A stretch of 64,000 bases of DNA, taken from the NCBI RefSeq assembly GCF_052180255.1, contig NZ_CP197466.1, positions 2,542,001 to 2,606,000 on the forward strand, read 5' to 3'. A program made the translations under genes and the position numbers. This DNA is from Paenibacillus_AM sp052180255. Lineage in GTDB: Bacteria; Bacillota; Bacilli; Paenibacillales; NBRC-103111. The notes beneath the pieces are model-generated. The model had not been told where the DNA came from and did not search any database. It was given only the letters and a program-made list of their open reading frames with translations. This document shows, one piece after another, positions 25,738 to 34,658 of this stretch. Position 1 is the stretch's first letter; each line of letters opens with the position of its first letter.

Positions 25738-26313
25738 CTACCTGGCGGCCAATCCCTCGACAAAGTATAAATCGAATAAATTTGCGATTTCTTCTTTTTC
25801 AAGAGGTGGATGCGTCAGTTCCCATTCTATTACAAACGCGATATACATCTTAAACATTGCAAACGCTGTTCGCTCGGGATCGCATTGTCTTAAGTCGCCA
25901 CGATCAATGGCTTCTTTAATTCGCATGCTCAAAAGGGACAATATAGCACCTTCTACTTTTCTTATGCCTTCTTTCGCAGCAGGTGTACCCATTTCTGTAA
26001 TTTCATTTGTTAAACGAATCATTAAATCATGCTGTCTTCGAAATTCCAGTACTGTATAAAGAAAGCGATGCATGTTTTCATGAAAAGATTTATTAGCTTG
26101 AATAGAATCTTGTGCAAATCTTTGCACGTCTCGAATCAGCTCAAGCATAATCTCTTCAAACAATTCTTCCTTGTTCGTAAAAAAGGTGTAGATTGTTCCC
26201 TTCCCCACGTTAGCCAGTTTTGCAACCTGCTCCATGGTGGTCGCCTTATAACCGAATAGCGAGAATGATTTACTTGCTGCTTCGATAATAAGCTTACGAC
26301 GGTCCACAGACAT
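25738..26313 (-). CDS. TetR-family repressor, likely of yhgE and itself
   Basis: 191-residue regulator with the TetR N-terminal helix-turn-helix (IIEAASKSFSLFGYKATTMEQVAKLANVG..., followed by GTIYTFFTNKEELF) and a variable ligand-binding C-terminal part. The ATG at 26313 is used because AAGGGGG lies at the right distance; the frame is open to 26370 but that part overlaps the operator. Palindromes with TGACCG half-sites sit before this gene and before yhgE, indicating autorepression and control of the membrane protein. The inducing ligand is unknown. Confidence 0.9.
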   Translation of the reverse strand: MSVDRRKLIIEAASKSFSLFGYKATTMEQVAKLANVGKGTIYTFFTNKEELFEEIMLELIRDVQRFAQDSIQANKSFHENMHRFLYTVLEFRRQHDLMIRLTNEITEMGTPAAKEGIRKVEGAILSLLSMRIKEAIDRGDLRQCDPERTAFAMFKMYIAFVIEWELTHPPLEKEEIANLFDLYFVEGLAAR

Positions 26314-26336
26314 GATCGAAACCCCCTTCACAAATA

Positions 26337-26371
26337 ATTGACCGAATGACCGTTTTGTACATTCGGTCAAT
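26337..26371. promoter_or_regulatory. TetR-type operator before the tetR gene
   Basis: A perfect 12-bp inverted repeat, ATTGACCGAATG (26337-26348) and CATTCGGTCAAT (26360-26371), with an 11-bp centre that itself begins with ACCG. Confidence 0.82.
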
Positions 26372-26423
26372 CTCTGAAAAAGATCATAACATACTATTCC
26401 CCCATTTACAACACTTTTAAAAA

Positions 26424-27074
26424 TTATTTTTTATTTTTCCCGATCACGTTCTCCAATTCCTTATATTCTTTATTAAATTGCTCAGTCAATTCATTAAATT
26501 GATCCATTAATTCCGCGACCTGATTGAAATTATTGTTACGCTCAAAGACCAGATTATCAATATCGACTAACTTACAATTCGGTTCAGCGAGTTTATCATA
26601 TAGACCTTTCTCTTGATCCAGTGCTCGCTCATATATCGTTCGCATATTTTGATACACCGCGTAACGTCTCTCATATAAACTCAAAACAGAACTCGCTTGA
26701 GTTTTCATATCGGTATTACCTAAATTTCCGATGTTTGCGTTCATATTTTTGACAACATCATTAGCTTGTGTTAAAGCTTGCTTTTCTTGAGACAGAAGCG
26801 CTTTTCGCTCTTCAATGTTTTGCAAACATTTTTCAATCAAGTTCTTTACATTCAGGTTTGATTTCTTCCCATTTAGCACAATTTTATCAAAATCACGTTG
26901 ATCAGCTTGCTCCATGTCGGAGATTTGATTCGACACTTTTGTCCGACTTACTTCAATTTGAAGCGCTTCTTCATATTGTTTCAAAATACTGCTTTGCACC
27001 AGTTGCTGGTTCTGACAACCTGTGAGCAGTATTACCATTGTCACGCCTATAGCAATTAAACTTTGTTTTCTCAC
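26424..27074 (-). CDS. YkyA-like cell-wall-binding lipoprotein
   Basis: Secreted lipoprotein (216 aa). The signal peptide ends in the lipobox LTGC (Cys near residue 20). The rest is highly charged and predicted helical with coiled-coil character (for example LLSQEKQALTQANDVVKNMNAN), with a lysine-rich end, as in the YkyA family of putative cell-wall-binding lipoproteins. The start is a GTG with AGGAGG upstream. The polysaccharide deacetylase gene lies 19 bp upstream on the same strand, so both are probably cotranscribed and act at the wall. Exact role unknown. Confidence 0.82.
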   Translation of the reverse strand: MRKQSLIAIGVTMVILLTGCQNQQLVQSSILKQYEEALQIEVSRTKVSNQISDMEQADQRDFDKIVLNGKKSNLNVKNLIEKCLQNIEERKALLSQEKQALTQANDVVKNMNANIGNLGNTDMKTQASSVLSLYERRYAVYQNMRTIYERALDQEKGLYDKLAEPNCKLVDIDNLVFERNNNFNQVAELMDQFNELTEQFNKEYKELENVIGKNKK

Positions 27075-27093
27075 GAAGTAATCCTCCTAGATG

Positions 27094-27978
27094 TTATAAC
27101 CTTTTGTCTTTATAAAAATTCATCATGAAGTGGGCATTCGGGTTGTACACTTCAAACTCATAACCATTCTGTTTTAAATATTGAATGATCTTCGGAAGCG
27201 CATCTATCGTCTGCTGCTTTTCATGAAAGAGGATAACTTCTAAATTATGTTTCGCACCCTTCTTGACCTGATTCAACACTTCATCCGGCTTATTCGGGAG
27301 CTTCCAATCTAATGAATCCGTCGACCAATCCCACATTTTATATCCAGCGTTAGCTATATCCTCTCTAAATTTCCCACCAATTTGAGGCATACTGCCATAA
27401 GGAGCTCGAATAAGCGTTGACTTTTGACCTGTAATATTCTTGACTAGTGCTTGAACTTGATTAAACTCATTTAAGAAATTCGCAGACCCGCCGCCGCTAT
27501 ACAGTTTTTTATAATCATGCGTCATACTATGCAAACCTGGGTAGTTACCCTCATCTGCTAAGCGCTTAATTGATTTTTCGTGACCACTAATATTAGCTCC
27601 TTGCATAAAGAACGTAGCTTTGATGTCATTTTGTTTCAGTATATCAAGTAACTCCTCCGTGTATTTACTCGGACCATCATCAAAGGTTAAATATACAACC
27701 TTGCGTATTTGTCCATTATATTCTCGAGGGGCCACCTTACCCAAAGGAACCATCTTAATTTTCATTAATTCCTGAGCACTTGTCTGTGAAATTGTCTCTG
27801 CATTTGGCGTCGAAGTTGGGGATGAATCTAGTGAATTTTTAGAAGAAGTCCAATTTCGAATCGCAATAATCGCGACAAAAATAAGCACAAGGCTTATTGA
27901 TATGATCAACAACTTCTTTAATCGTCGATTGTTATGACTGTTACGTCTGTTCCGTCTTTGTTGTGAATTGTATTTCAT
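27094..27978 (-). CDS. Membrane-anchored polysaccharide deacetylase (NodB domain)
   Basis: Deacetylase of the carbohydrate esterase 4 family (294 aa), probably acting on peptidoglycan or another wall sugar polymer. An N-terminal basic stretch (RRNRRNSHNNRRLKK) and one membrane helix (about 22-40) anchor it, a linker rich in Ser/Thr/Pro follows, then the NodB domain with TFDDG (Asp100, Asp101), the metal-binding H-x-x-x-H (His150, His154 in HSMTH), RAPYG and WDWSTDSLDW. All catalytic motifs are complete. Cotranscribed with the YkyA-like lipoprotein downstream. Confidence 0.92.
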   Translation of the reverse strand: MKYNSQQRRNRRNSHNNRRLKKLLIISISLVLIFVAIIAIRNWTSSKNSLDSSPTSTPNAETISQTSAQELMKIKMVPLGKVAPREYNGQIRKVVYLTFDDGPSKYTEELLDILKQNDIKATFFMQGANISGHEKSIKRLADEGNYPGLHSMTHDYKKLYSGGGSANFLNEFNQVQALVKNITGQKSTLIRAPYGSMPQIGGKFREDIANAGYKMWDWSTDSLDWKLPNKPDEVLNQVKKGAKHNLEVILFHEKQQTIDALPKIIQYLKQNGYEFEVYNPNAHFMMNFYKDKRL

Positions 27979-28102
27979 GATGCATACCCTTCTTTGCTGA
28001 TATTCTTATTGTTTTTATATACTAGATTAATATAGATTAATATAGTTTGAGAGCCATTACTTTACAGAGAGGTTACAGTTATGTGAAAAAAATAATAAAA
28101 AC

Positions 28103-28133
28103 TAAAAAAGCCATCTTTTTTATAAAAGATAGC
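28103..28133 (-). terminator. Terminator of the CDF gene
   Basis: AGCTATCTTTT / AAAAGATGGCT hairpin on the reverse strand followed by a T run, 19 bp after the CDF stop. Confidence 0.82.
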
Positions 28134-28152
28134 TCGTGATTACCCCATTCAA

Positions 28153-29022
28153 TTAGGCAAAATTTAGCGGTTCAATATGAACATGGGTGTATGCAATTTT
28201 GTATTTTTTATGAAGCCTGCTTTCTATTTGTTCACTAATCTCATGGCTTTGCACGACGTTTAAGTCATTATTAACTGCAATAATCACATCAACCCAGATA
28301 TGATTTCCGTGAACTCTTGCTTTAATGTCTTTGACAAGCTGTACGCCAGGCGTGCTGTAGACCGTTTCCTTGTAAGCTTCGAGCTTTGATTGATCAAAAC
28401 CATCGGATAAGGAATGTGTCGCATTCCGGAAAATGTCCCACGCTGTTTTACAAATCATTGCACCCACTAATAGCGCCGCTAATGGATCTAACCAAGGTAA
28501 GCCAAACTGTGCACCGATAATACCTACAAACGCCCCCATACTGACAAGTGCATCGGAACGGTTATCCTGCGCCACCGCCTCCATCGCCATGCTGCCGGTT
28601 GACTTTGCCAATTTCCGATTTATCCGATACACACCATACATGATTACCGCGCAGACGATACTGACCCATGCTGACATTAGATTAGGCACTTCCACACTTT
28701 CACTGAAAGCGGATAGGATAGCCTTATACAACACCTGTAAGCCAACTGCTGCCATAATGAGTGAAGCAATTAATGCTGCAATTGTCTCAGCTCTTGAATG
28801 ACCGTAAGTATGGTCTTCATCAGGCGGTTTCCTAGATATTTTGATTCCAATTAAGACAGCGATTGAAGCGATAATATCTGTCGAGTTATTTAGACCATCC
28901 GCAAATAACGCCTCGGAATGATAATATGTACCCAATGTTATTTTCAAAAGAGACAAGCAGCAGTAAACGATAATACTTGTCCAGATCCCCTTTTCACCAA
29001 GCTTCAAATGTTGATTGTCCAT
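28153..29022 (-). CDS. Cation diffusion facilitator (CDF) metal exporter
   Basis: Membrane antiporter exporting divalent metals (Zn, Mn, Fe or similar) in exchange for protons. About six membrane helices are followed by a cytoplasmic C-terminal domain (about 210-289). Metal-site motifs are seen in helix 2 (ALFADGLNNSTD) and helix 5 (DNRSDALVSMG), and HTYGHSRAE lies between. The pattern resembles the MamM/YdbO subgroup more than zinc-specific CzcD, but selectivity cannot be fixed. The frame is open to 29070; ATG at 29022 (MDNQHLKL) with GGGGGA upstream is chosen, giving 289 aa. Confidence 0.9.
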   Translation of the reverse strand: MDNQHLKLGEKGIWTSIIVYCCLSLLKITLGTYYHSEALFADGLNNSTDIIASIAVLIGIKISRKPPDEDHTYGHSRAETIAALIASLIMAAVGLQVLYKAILSAFSESVEVPNLMSAWVSIVCAVIMYGVYRINRKLAKSTGSMAMEAVAQDNRSDALVSMGAFVGIIGAQFGLPWLDPLAALLVGAMICKTAWDIFRNATHSLSDGFDQSKLEAYKETVYSTPGVQLVKDIKARVHGNHIWVDVIIAVNNDLNVVQSHEISEQIESRLHKKYKIAYTHVHIEPLNFA

Positions 29023-29177
29023 CGCAAGCATTCCCCCATTGTGTGATTCCACTTTAATTGTACTTGACACTTTGCGAGTGGGTCTAGAGAAACAGAGTTG
29101 TCGTTTACCTGCTTAATTGCAGATGGTTATAGATGTTGCGCCGAGCTAACTTCGATGGCTGTGACCAATTTTTATCA

Positions 29178-29231
29178 ATAAAAAAAAGGGCTTTCGCCCT
29201 GAGTGCTGTAATTCTCAAGTCAAAAGCCCTT
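29178..29231 (-). terminator. Terminator of the MFS exporter gene
   Basis: On the reverse strand GGGC-GAAA-GCCC followed by eight T; a longer alternative pairing AAGGGCTTTT / AAAGCCCTT encloses it. It lies just after the MFS gene. Confidence 0.85.
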
Positions 29232-29251
29232 CTATTTATCTTCAGAATGGA

Positions 29252-30835
29252 TTAGTTCTGTTCAGCTTGAGCTGTCTCTAGCTCTGCATCACGCTTAATT
29301 TTGCCTGATCCAACTGTAAACGCAATAATAATTCCTATTGCAATGAAAACAAGGCCACTTAAAAATACAATAGATAACGATTGTGACCATGCAATCTTAA
29401 TTGGGTTAAGCACTTGCTTCGTTAGTTCAGCTGGCATCTGGAGTGCCTCAGGTTTAATAAGAACGCCGAACATTTTATTATAGTCCCCACCAATTAAATC
29501 AAGCGTTTGCTTTACAACTGGATTAGAAGTCACTTCTTCTGTATTCATCATTGCGGACATCTTCGTTGGAAGCGTCTGATTCATCACCGTACTTAAAATG
29601 GTTGCACCAATTGTACCCCCAATCGAGCGGAAGAAAGTGGAGGAGGAGGTTACTGTACCCAACATTGACTTTGGAAACTCCGATTGCACCACGATGGTTA
29701 GAGTTGGCATAACTAGACCCATCCCGATACCAAGAACAACCATGTAGGAATAAATCATAATCGTTGTCGTCTCAATTCCCATCGTACTCATAAGCAGGAA
29801 TCCAGCTGCTGCAATGATCATACCTGCCGCTAATACAGAGCGATAGCGGAAGCGCAACAATAACTGACCACCCAATATGCTCGCAATAATAAGCGAGATC
29901 ATCATCGGTGTCATAGCAGAACCTGCCGCGGTGGGTGATACCCCCATAATGCCTTGCATGAACATCGGGATAAACATAATCGCTCCGAACATCCCAAGTC
30001 CAAGAAGAAACCCAAGAATATTCGTCGTTGCGAACACACGATTTTTGAATAGAGATAAATCTAAAATAGGTTCATCTGCGCGTCGCTCCACCAGAACGAA
30101 CAAAATGAAGAATAAAAGCGAACCACCAAACACAAGCAAGCTTGTTGTTGACATCCATTCGAACTTATCCCCTGCAAACGTAAGACCAAGCAATAAAGAA
30201 ACAACTGCTGGGATTAAAGTGAGGATACCTAGATAATCAATTTTAGGTTTAGATGACAGTGTAATTTTCTCATTCTTAAGCCCCATAAAAATTAATACAG
30301 CTGAGAGTAGACCAAATGGTACGTTAACCAAGAATATCCATTTCCAATCAATCGTATCCACTAAGAAACCACCAATTAATGGACCAATGATCGAACTTAA
30401 TCCGAAAATAGCCCCGAACACGCCCTGCCATTTCGCACGCTGTTCAGCTGAAAAAATAAGACCTACAATCGTCTGAGAAAGTGGCATGATCATCCCGCCG
30501 CCAATCCCTTGAATAGCACGATAAATAATGAGTTGTTCCATTGTTGTAGCTGTTGCACAAAAGAATGAACCTGCTACGAAAATGATCGTTCCTAGCAAAT
30601 ACATACCCCGACTACCAAACATATCTGCAAGCTTACCTACAATAGGAACGACTGTTGTTGAAGTTAGCATATAAGCCGTTGTCACCCAAGCAAATAAAGT
30701 TAATCCATTCAAATCTTCGATAATCGTCGGCATTGCCGTACCCACTACCGTCTGTTCAAGCGCACTGAAAAACATTCCAATAATAAGACCAATCAGTACA
30801 ATATTACGATTAATCCCTTTCTTTTCTGTACTCAT
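29252..30835 (-). CDS. DHA2-type (14-helix) MFS multidrug exporter
   Basis: Proton-driven drug/H+ antiporter (527 aa) with about 14 hydrophobic helices. It carries motif C-like GIFGLSSIIGPLIGG segments, the early acidic motif SALEQTVVGTAMPTI typical of the EmrB/QacA family, and motif A GKLADMFGSRGMY. The frame is open to 30856; ATG at 30835 (MSTEKKG) is preferred. The TetR regulator gene directly upstream on the same strand is its probable repressor, so drug-inducible expression is likely. Substrates unknown. Confidence 0.92.
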   Translation of the reverse strand: MSTEKKGINRNIVLIGLIIGMFFSALEQTVVGTAMPTIIEDLNGLTLFAWVTTAYMLTSTTVVPIVGKLADMFGSRGMYLLGTIIFVAGSFFCATATTMEQLIIYRAIQGIGGGMIMPLSQTIVGLIFSAEQRAKWQGVFGAIFGLSSIIGPLIGGFLVDTIDWKWIFLVNVPFGLLSAVLIFMGLKNEKITLSSKPKIDYLGILTLIPAVVSLLLGLTFAGDKFEWMSTTSLLVFGGSLLFFILFVLVERRADEPILDLSLFKNRVFATTNILGFLLGLGMFGAIMFIPMFMQGIMGVSPTAAGSAMTPMMISLIIASILGGQLLLRFRYRSVLAAGMIIAAAGFLLMSTMGIETTTIMIYSYMVVLGIGMGLVMPTLTIVVQSEFPKSMLGTVTSSSTFFRSIGGTIGATILSTVMNQTLPTKMSAMMNTEEVTSNPVVKQTLDLIGGDYNKMFGVLIKPEALQMPAELTKQVLNPIKIAWSQSLSIVFLSGLVFIAIGIIIAFTVGSGKIKRDAELETAQAEQN

Positions 30836-30889
30836 CCTATCCACTCTTTTCTTCAATTTCTTTGTTCATTCATCTTGCCCTAAATTACG

Positions 30890-31465
30890 TTACTCATGCC
30901 GGCGTTCGGGAGCGATAATCCCATAACACAACAGATTCAACATTTGATCTGCAGCGTTACGAGCACTTGAGAGCCCCTCACTTGTCATCATTCTCGTGAT
31001 GAACTCATTCATGCAAGCCATAAACATTGTAATAATTTGTGGGGCAATGTCCTTACGTATGGTCCCTTTTTGTTGAGCTCGAAAAATAAATAGTTCAAAT
31101 TCAGGCATCATATGATTTCGTTGATATTCCATTATTTTATTAAAAATAAGGGGATATTCCGTCATCAACTCATGAAAGAATTGCTCGTATCTTGTACGCA
31201 GCTGTTTTTCACAAGAAAGCTTTGACATAATGTCCAACACATCGTCAGAGCTCTCCAGAATCATTTTCATCTGCATATGATGCTCATGAGCTACCTTTTC
31301 ACATACTTCTTCAATTAAGCCTTCCTTACTTTGAAAATATTTATAAATCGTCATCTTTGATACGGGGACCGCTGCCGCTACTTGACTCATACTGGTGTCG
31401 CGGATTCCATTTTCAAAAAATAAATGGCACCCTATCTCTAGCACCCGCTGTTTTTTACGGTTCAT
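30890..31465 (-). CDS. TetR-family regulator of the MFS exporter
   Basis: 191-residue repressor with an N-terminal helix-turn-helix (VLEIGCHLFFENGIRDTSMS..., SKMTIYKYFQSKEGLIEEV) and a helical ligand-binding part. ATG at 31465 (MNRKKQR) with AAGGGTG upstream is chosen over the longer frame. It lies 54 bp upstream of the DHA2 exporter on the same strand, so the pair is probably one transcript with autoregulation. No clean palindrome was identified over its promoter at 31506-31533. Confidence 0.9.
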   Translation of the reverse strand: MNRKKQRVLEIGCHLFFENGIRDTSMSQVAAAVPVSKMTIYKYFQSKEGLIEEVCEKVAHEHHMQMKMILESSDDVLDIMSKLSCEKQLRTRYEQFFHELMTEYPLIFNKIMEYQRNHMMPEFELFIFRAQQKGTIRKDIAPQIITMFMACMNEFITRMMTSEGLSSARNAADQMLNLLCYGIIAPERRHE

Positions 31466-31505
31466 CGCATTCAACACCCTTGTAATAATTAAGGTCGCAA
31501 AGTAC

Positions 31506-31533
31506 ATTATATCGATAAAATAATAAATTACAA
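31506..31533 (-). promoter_or_regulatory. SigA-type promoter of the tetR-MFS pair
   Basis: Reverse-strand TTGTAA (31533-31528), 16 bp, consensus TATAAT (31511-31506), about 40 bp before the tetR start. Confidence 0.7.
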
Positions 31534-31914
31534 TCTTTTTTTGTACTCAAATCAGCAATCGAGTACACATTTAAACAAATTAAAAAGCTTTCAAGAATAC
31601 CGCATTCCCAAAAGCTTAAGAAACTCACATTACTTTTATGGATCTGTTTTAAAACAACGAAAGCCCTACCTCTCTTTCATCCTTACGGCTCCTAGACCGT
31701 GCCAGTGTGAATTAAATCGATCGTACCATTGTTTTCAGGGTGCTTTTTGTTCCTGCAGAATTGAAGTCATTGTGGAAGGGTCAAGCTTCTAGTATCTTGC
31801 ATAGAATTTGCGAGGTGCAATATTGAGGAAAAAAAGAATCCTGTTACGTGAATAGTAAAGGGGTTATTGAGTTTGATATTTAATTATATATCACATCTTA
31901 GACTATGTCAATAC
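31534..31914. other. Intergenic interval without a recognisable gene
   Basis: Between the tetR promoter and the mprF terminator. A forward frame of 83 codons (31541-31792) lacks a ribosome site and resembles no family known to me, and the reverse strand is interrupted by stops. It could be decayed coding sequence; no terminal repeats or transposase motif were recognised. Confidence 0.4.
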
Positions 31915-31949
31915 AAAAACGGAGAACGCCTAGGTTGCGTTCCCCGTCT
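31915..31949 (-). terminator. Terminator of mprF
   Basis: ACGGGGAACGC / GCGTTCTCCGT, an 11-bp stem with one mismatch and 7-nt loop, then five T on the reverse strand. Confidence 0.9.
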
Positions 31950-31954
31950 GTATG

Positions 31955-34525
31955 CTAACGCATCGTGTCGCCGCCTTTATTAATGAGCCTCAAAACTAGA
32001 AACAAGGTCCATGGTAAAAAGCGATTACGTCGATACGCCAAGTATTTACTTCCCCACTTCGGATCGTATTTCTCCTTCTGCTCTCTGATTTTGCAAAAGC
32101 TGAATGTAAAAGATAAGTTGTTAAATACAGCTGCCGCGATACGTTCAGAGAAGAAGGAGTGGTCCCTTTGTCCCACATTTGCAAGCGGAGCTAGTCCCAT
32201 GTTAAATCGTTGGTATCCTACTTCCTTTGCCCATTCGAATACATTCATGAACAATACATCCATAATTTCTCTTGACTCCCCGGGCACAATTCGTACCAAG
32301 TCGACCGACACCTCATGAGCTTGATATACAGGCATGATTGAAGCGAAAGCAACCATTTCACCATCTGGTCTACGCAGAACTGCGATCGGCGCACGTTCTA
32401 GATAATCCCTGTCAAAGTAACCCATCGAAAAGCCTTTTTCCTTTTTCTTATCAAGGAAAGCATCTGACACCTGCTTCATTTCTTCGAACACATGATCTAA
32501 GAATGGAGGCTGTACCACTTCAAACACGTATCCTTCACGCTCATACTGATGTTTTAACACTTGTTGTTGTGTACGCTTTCGTCCTGGCTGACTGAGCTTT
32601 CGCAAATCAACAACAGCCTCTTCACCAAGTTTAAAGAAGCGGAAGCCGAGATCATGATAAAGTGGCATGAGATCGCTCTGTACTTGGTAAAAAATAACAT
32701 GATAACCATAGCGATCAACTTTATCTAAGAACAACTCCAATAACTCAGGGAAGGAGTCTGGGTGTCCAGATGGGTCACCCAGGACGATCAGTCGATTTCC
32801 TTTTCTCACAAATTGAAGAAGTGCCTTCCCATCATGAGAGATGAAGAATCGCTTGTCGCCTAAATACCCTAGATGACTTAATACGTTCCCACCATTCTCA
32901 TTCAAGAACATTTCTAAGCGATGAAAGGAAGCTGGAACACCAGGTACAATCTTACGTCTGGTACGATCAAACCAATAGGACCCTATGACGGTAAAGACGA
33001 CTGTGAAAGTAATGGCCACTGCAGTAATTATGTTCAAGCCCAAAAGTGGAGTATAGACGACTTCACTAAAATCTGGATCTCCTGATTGCGTCAATTCGGA
33101 TGTAAAGAGTGTAATGATATAGAAGAAATATAACAAGAAACCCGTAAAGGCTGTATAAACGATTATACCGAATACAGATACTTCAATTCGCACTCGATTA
33201 AACTGTTTACGCAGCAAAACTAACAGTAGTCCGAGCAATAGAAGACCAACAGAAGTTTCAATATATAAGCCCCGCAAGATGCTCGTTACTGCCGCCCCTG
33301 CAATTGTGCATATCGATAAGACATAAGCCCTCTGTGTACGTTTGTAAATCCCTTTTGTCAAGCCTAATAAGATAAGTGCAAAAGCAAGCGTAAGCCCTGA
33401 GGCAAAGTAAATGACCCAGTCCGGGAATAAGACATGCATGCTTTCATCACGATCAATCGAGTTAGGGATAAGGACCGTGAAGAATAAAGCCATGCCTCCA
33501 ACAAACGTTAACACAGCTAGGGACCCATCACCAAGCTTTTGTAACAATACGCGCTGAATGGTCCAGAATACACCCCACGCCTCTTTTGTTTGTTGAATGA
33601 TACCCTGTTCCTCAACATGCTTAACGACTACACCGGACATTTCAAATGCCGCAATGATAAGCCCAAGACCAAATGGGATAAAGTAATACACAAGTCGATA
33701 TAAAAGCAGCGCGGACAGTGCCACACCCTTATCCACACCTAGCGACTCCATCGCAATGATGAAAATAAGGTCGAATGATCCAAGTCCACCTGGCACCAAG
33801 CTGATCGTCCCCGCGACAGCTGCAATAACGAATGCCCCTAACGCTTCGGGATAGCCAATGGAAACGCCTAATAAACGAAGCATGACGTACGCTGTACTAC
33901 CGGCTGTTAACCATTCAACAAGCGACACTACGGTGTACATCAAAGTCGTTTTCGCTGAAGCTGTAGCTCGTCCCTTCCATTTGGATAGCAAAATGTAAGC
34001 AGGCAAAAATAAAAATATCCCACTTAATGCAATCCACAACCATCGATTCGATGCTAATACTGCTCGGACAGGCAGCACATCAATAATAACAAAGAAAGAC
34101 AAAATAGATAGCCCACTAAGAAGTGATGGAGCCATCCAAGCAATTCCTTTTACTAATTGCCCATTTTTCTTCACATTGTCTCTATATAACAAGGCACGCA
34201 GAGTAGCGCCTGCAAGCCCCCCGAACCCAAAAATCCCATTAAAGGAGTTCGCTATCCAAGATACTCTAAAAATTTTACCGAATGATGCCTTCCCCTTCAA
34301 AGAACGAACTAATATGTAATCGTAAAAAAACATGGTGAAAACAGCAATTGCGCCAACCACAATTGCAAAAATAAACCCACCACTTGGTATACTTTTTATC
34401 GCCTTGATTGCTTCTGCTAAAGATAAGCCTTCAAGCTCTTTTTTAAGATGAATGACAACGAACACAATGATCGCAATTGGAAGTAAAAATTTAAACAGAC
34501 GCAACAAAGCACGTTTAGATAACAT
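31955..34525 (-). CDS. mprF: Phosphatidylglycerol lysyltransferase/flippase MprF
   Basis: Bifunctional membrane protein that transfers an amino acid (usually lysine) from aminoacyl-tRNA to phosphatidylglycerol and flips the product, lowering negative surface charge and resisting cationic antimicrobial peptides. The 856 residues comprise an N-terminal membrane half of about 14 helices (to about 520), including FGGLAGATLRALLYRD and LVPGGLGSFDLIF as flippase-domain motifs, and a C-terminal cytosolic synthase domain of two GNAT-like lobes (HLGYLGDKRFFISHDGKALL..., VLGDPSGHPDSFPELL, FNMGLAPLANVG). Both parts are complete. It lies 133 bp downstream of the pspA-DUF4247 operon on the same strand. The amino-acid specificity is not decided by sequence. 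Confidence 0.95.
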   Translation of the reverse strand: MLSKRALLRLFKFLLPIAIIVFVVIHLKKELEGLSLAEAIKAIKSIPSGGFIFAIVVGAIAVFTMFFYDYILVRSLKGKASFGKIFRVSWIANSFNGIFGFGGLAGATLRALLYRDNVKKNGQLVKGIAWMAPSLLSGLSILSFFVIIDVLPVRAVLASNRWLWIALSGIFLFLPAYILLSKWKGRATASAKTTLMYTVVSLVEWLTAGSTAYVMLRLLGVSIGYPEALGAFVIAAVAGTISLVPGGLGSFDLIFIIAMESLGVDKGVALSALLLYRLVYYFIPFGLGLIIAAFEMSGVVVKHVEEQGIIQQTKEAWGVFWTIQRVLLQKLGDGSLAVLTFVGGMALFFTVLIPNSIDRDESMHVLFPDWVIYFASGLTLAFALILLGLTKGIYKRTQRAYVLSICTIAGAAVTSILRGLYIETSVGLLLLGLLLVLLRKQFNRVRIEVSVFGIIVYTAFTGFLLYFFYIITLFTSELTQSGDPDFSEVVYTPLLGLNIITAVAITFTVVFTVIGSYWFDRTRRKIVPGVPASFHRLEMFLNENGGNVLSHLGYLGDKRFFISHDGKALLQFVRKGNRLIVLGDPSGHPDSFPELLELFLDKVDRYGYHVIFYQVQSDLMPLYHDLGFRFFKLGEEAVVDLRKLSQPGRKRTQQQVLKHQYEREGYVFEVVQPPFLDHVFEEMKQVSDAFLDKKKEKGFSMGYFDRDYLERAPIAVLRRPDGEMVAFASIMPVYQAHEVSVDLVRIVPGESREIMDVLFMNVFEWAKEVGYQRFNMGLAPLANVGQRDHSFFSERIAAAVFNNLSFTFSFCKIREQKEKYDPKWGSKYLAYRRNRFLPWTLFLVLRLINKGGDTMR

Positions 34526-34602
34526 CTGCTGGCCTCATTTCTGTGTGACTCGCACTTTGTAGTATTCCCCTTAGCTATTATGTATTAATCAAACAATTGA
34601 GG

Positions 34603-34635
34603 CAAGCATCAACAAAGTCAATAGATGCCTGCCCA
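34603..34635 (-). terminator. Weak terminator-like hairpin after the DUF4247 gene
   Basis: GGCAGGCATC / GATGCTTGCC hairpin with a long loop on the reverse strand, 24 bp after the gene. The tail is only moderately T-rich, so some read-through into mprF is possible. Confidence 0.4.
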
Positions 34636-34658
34636 TTCAGGGAAAATAAAGGACATTA

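Noticed and set aside
31541..31792. Forward 83-codon frame
   Set aside because: No ribosome site or promoter, unusual composition, no recognised homologue; treated as non-coding.
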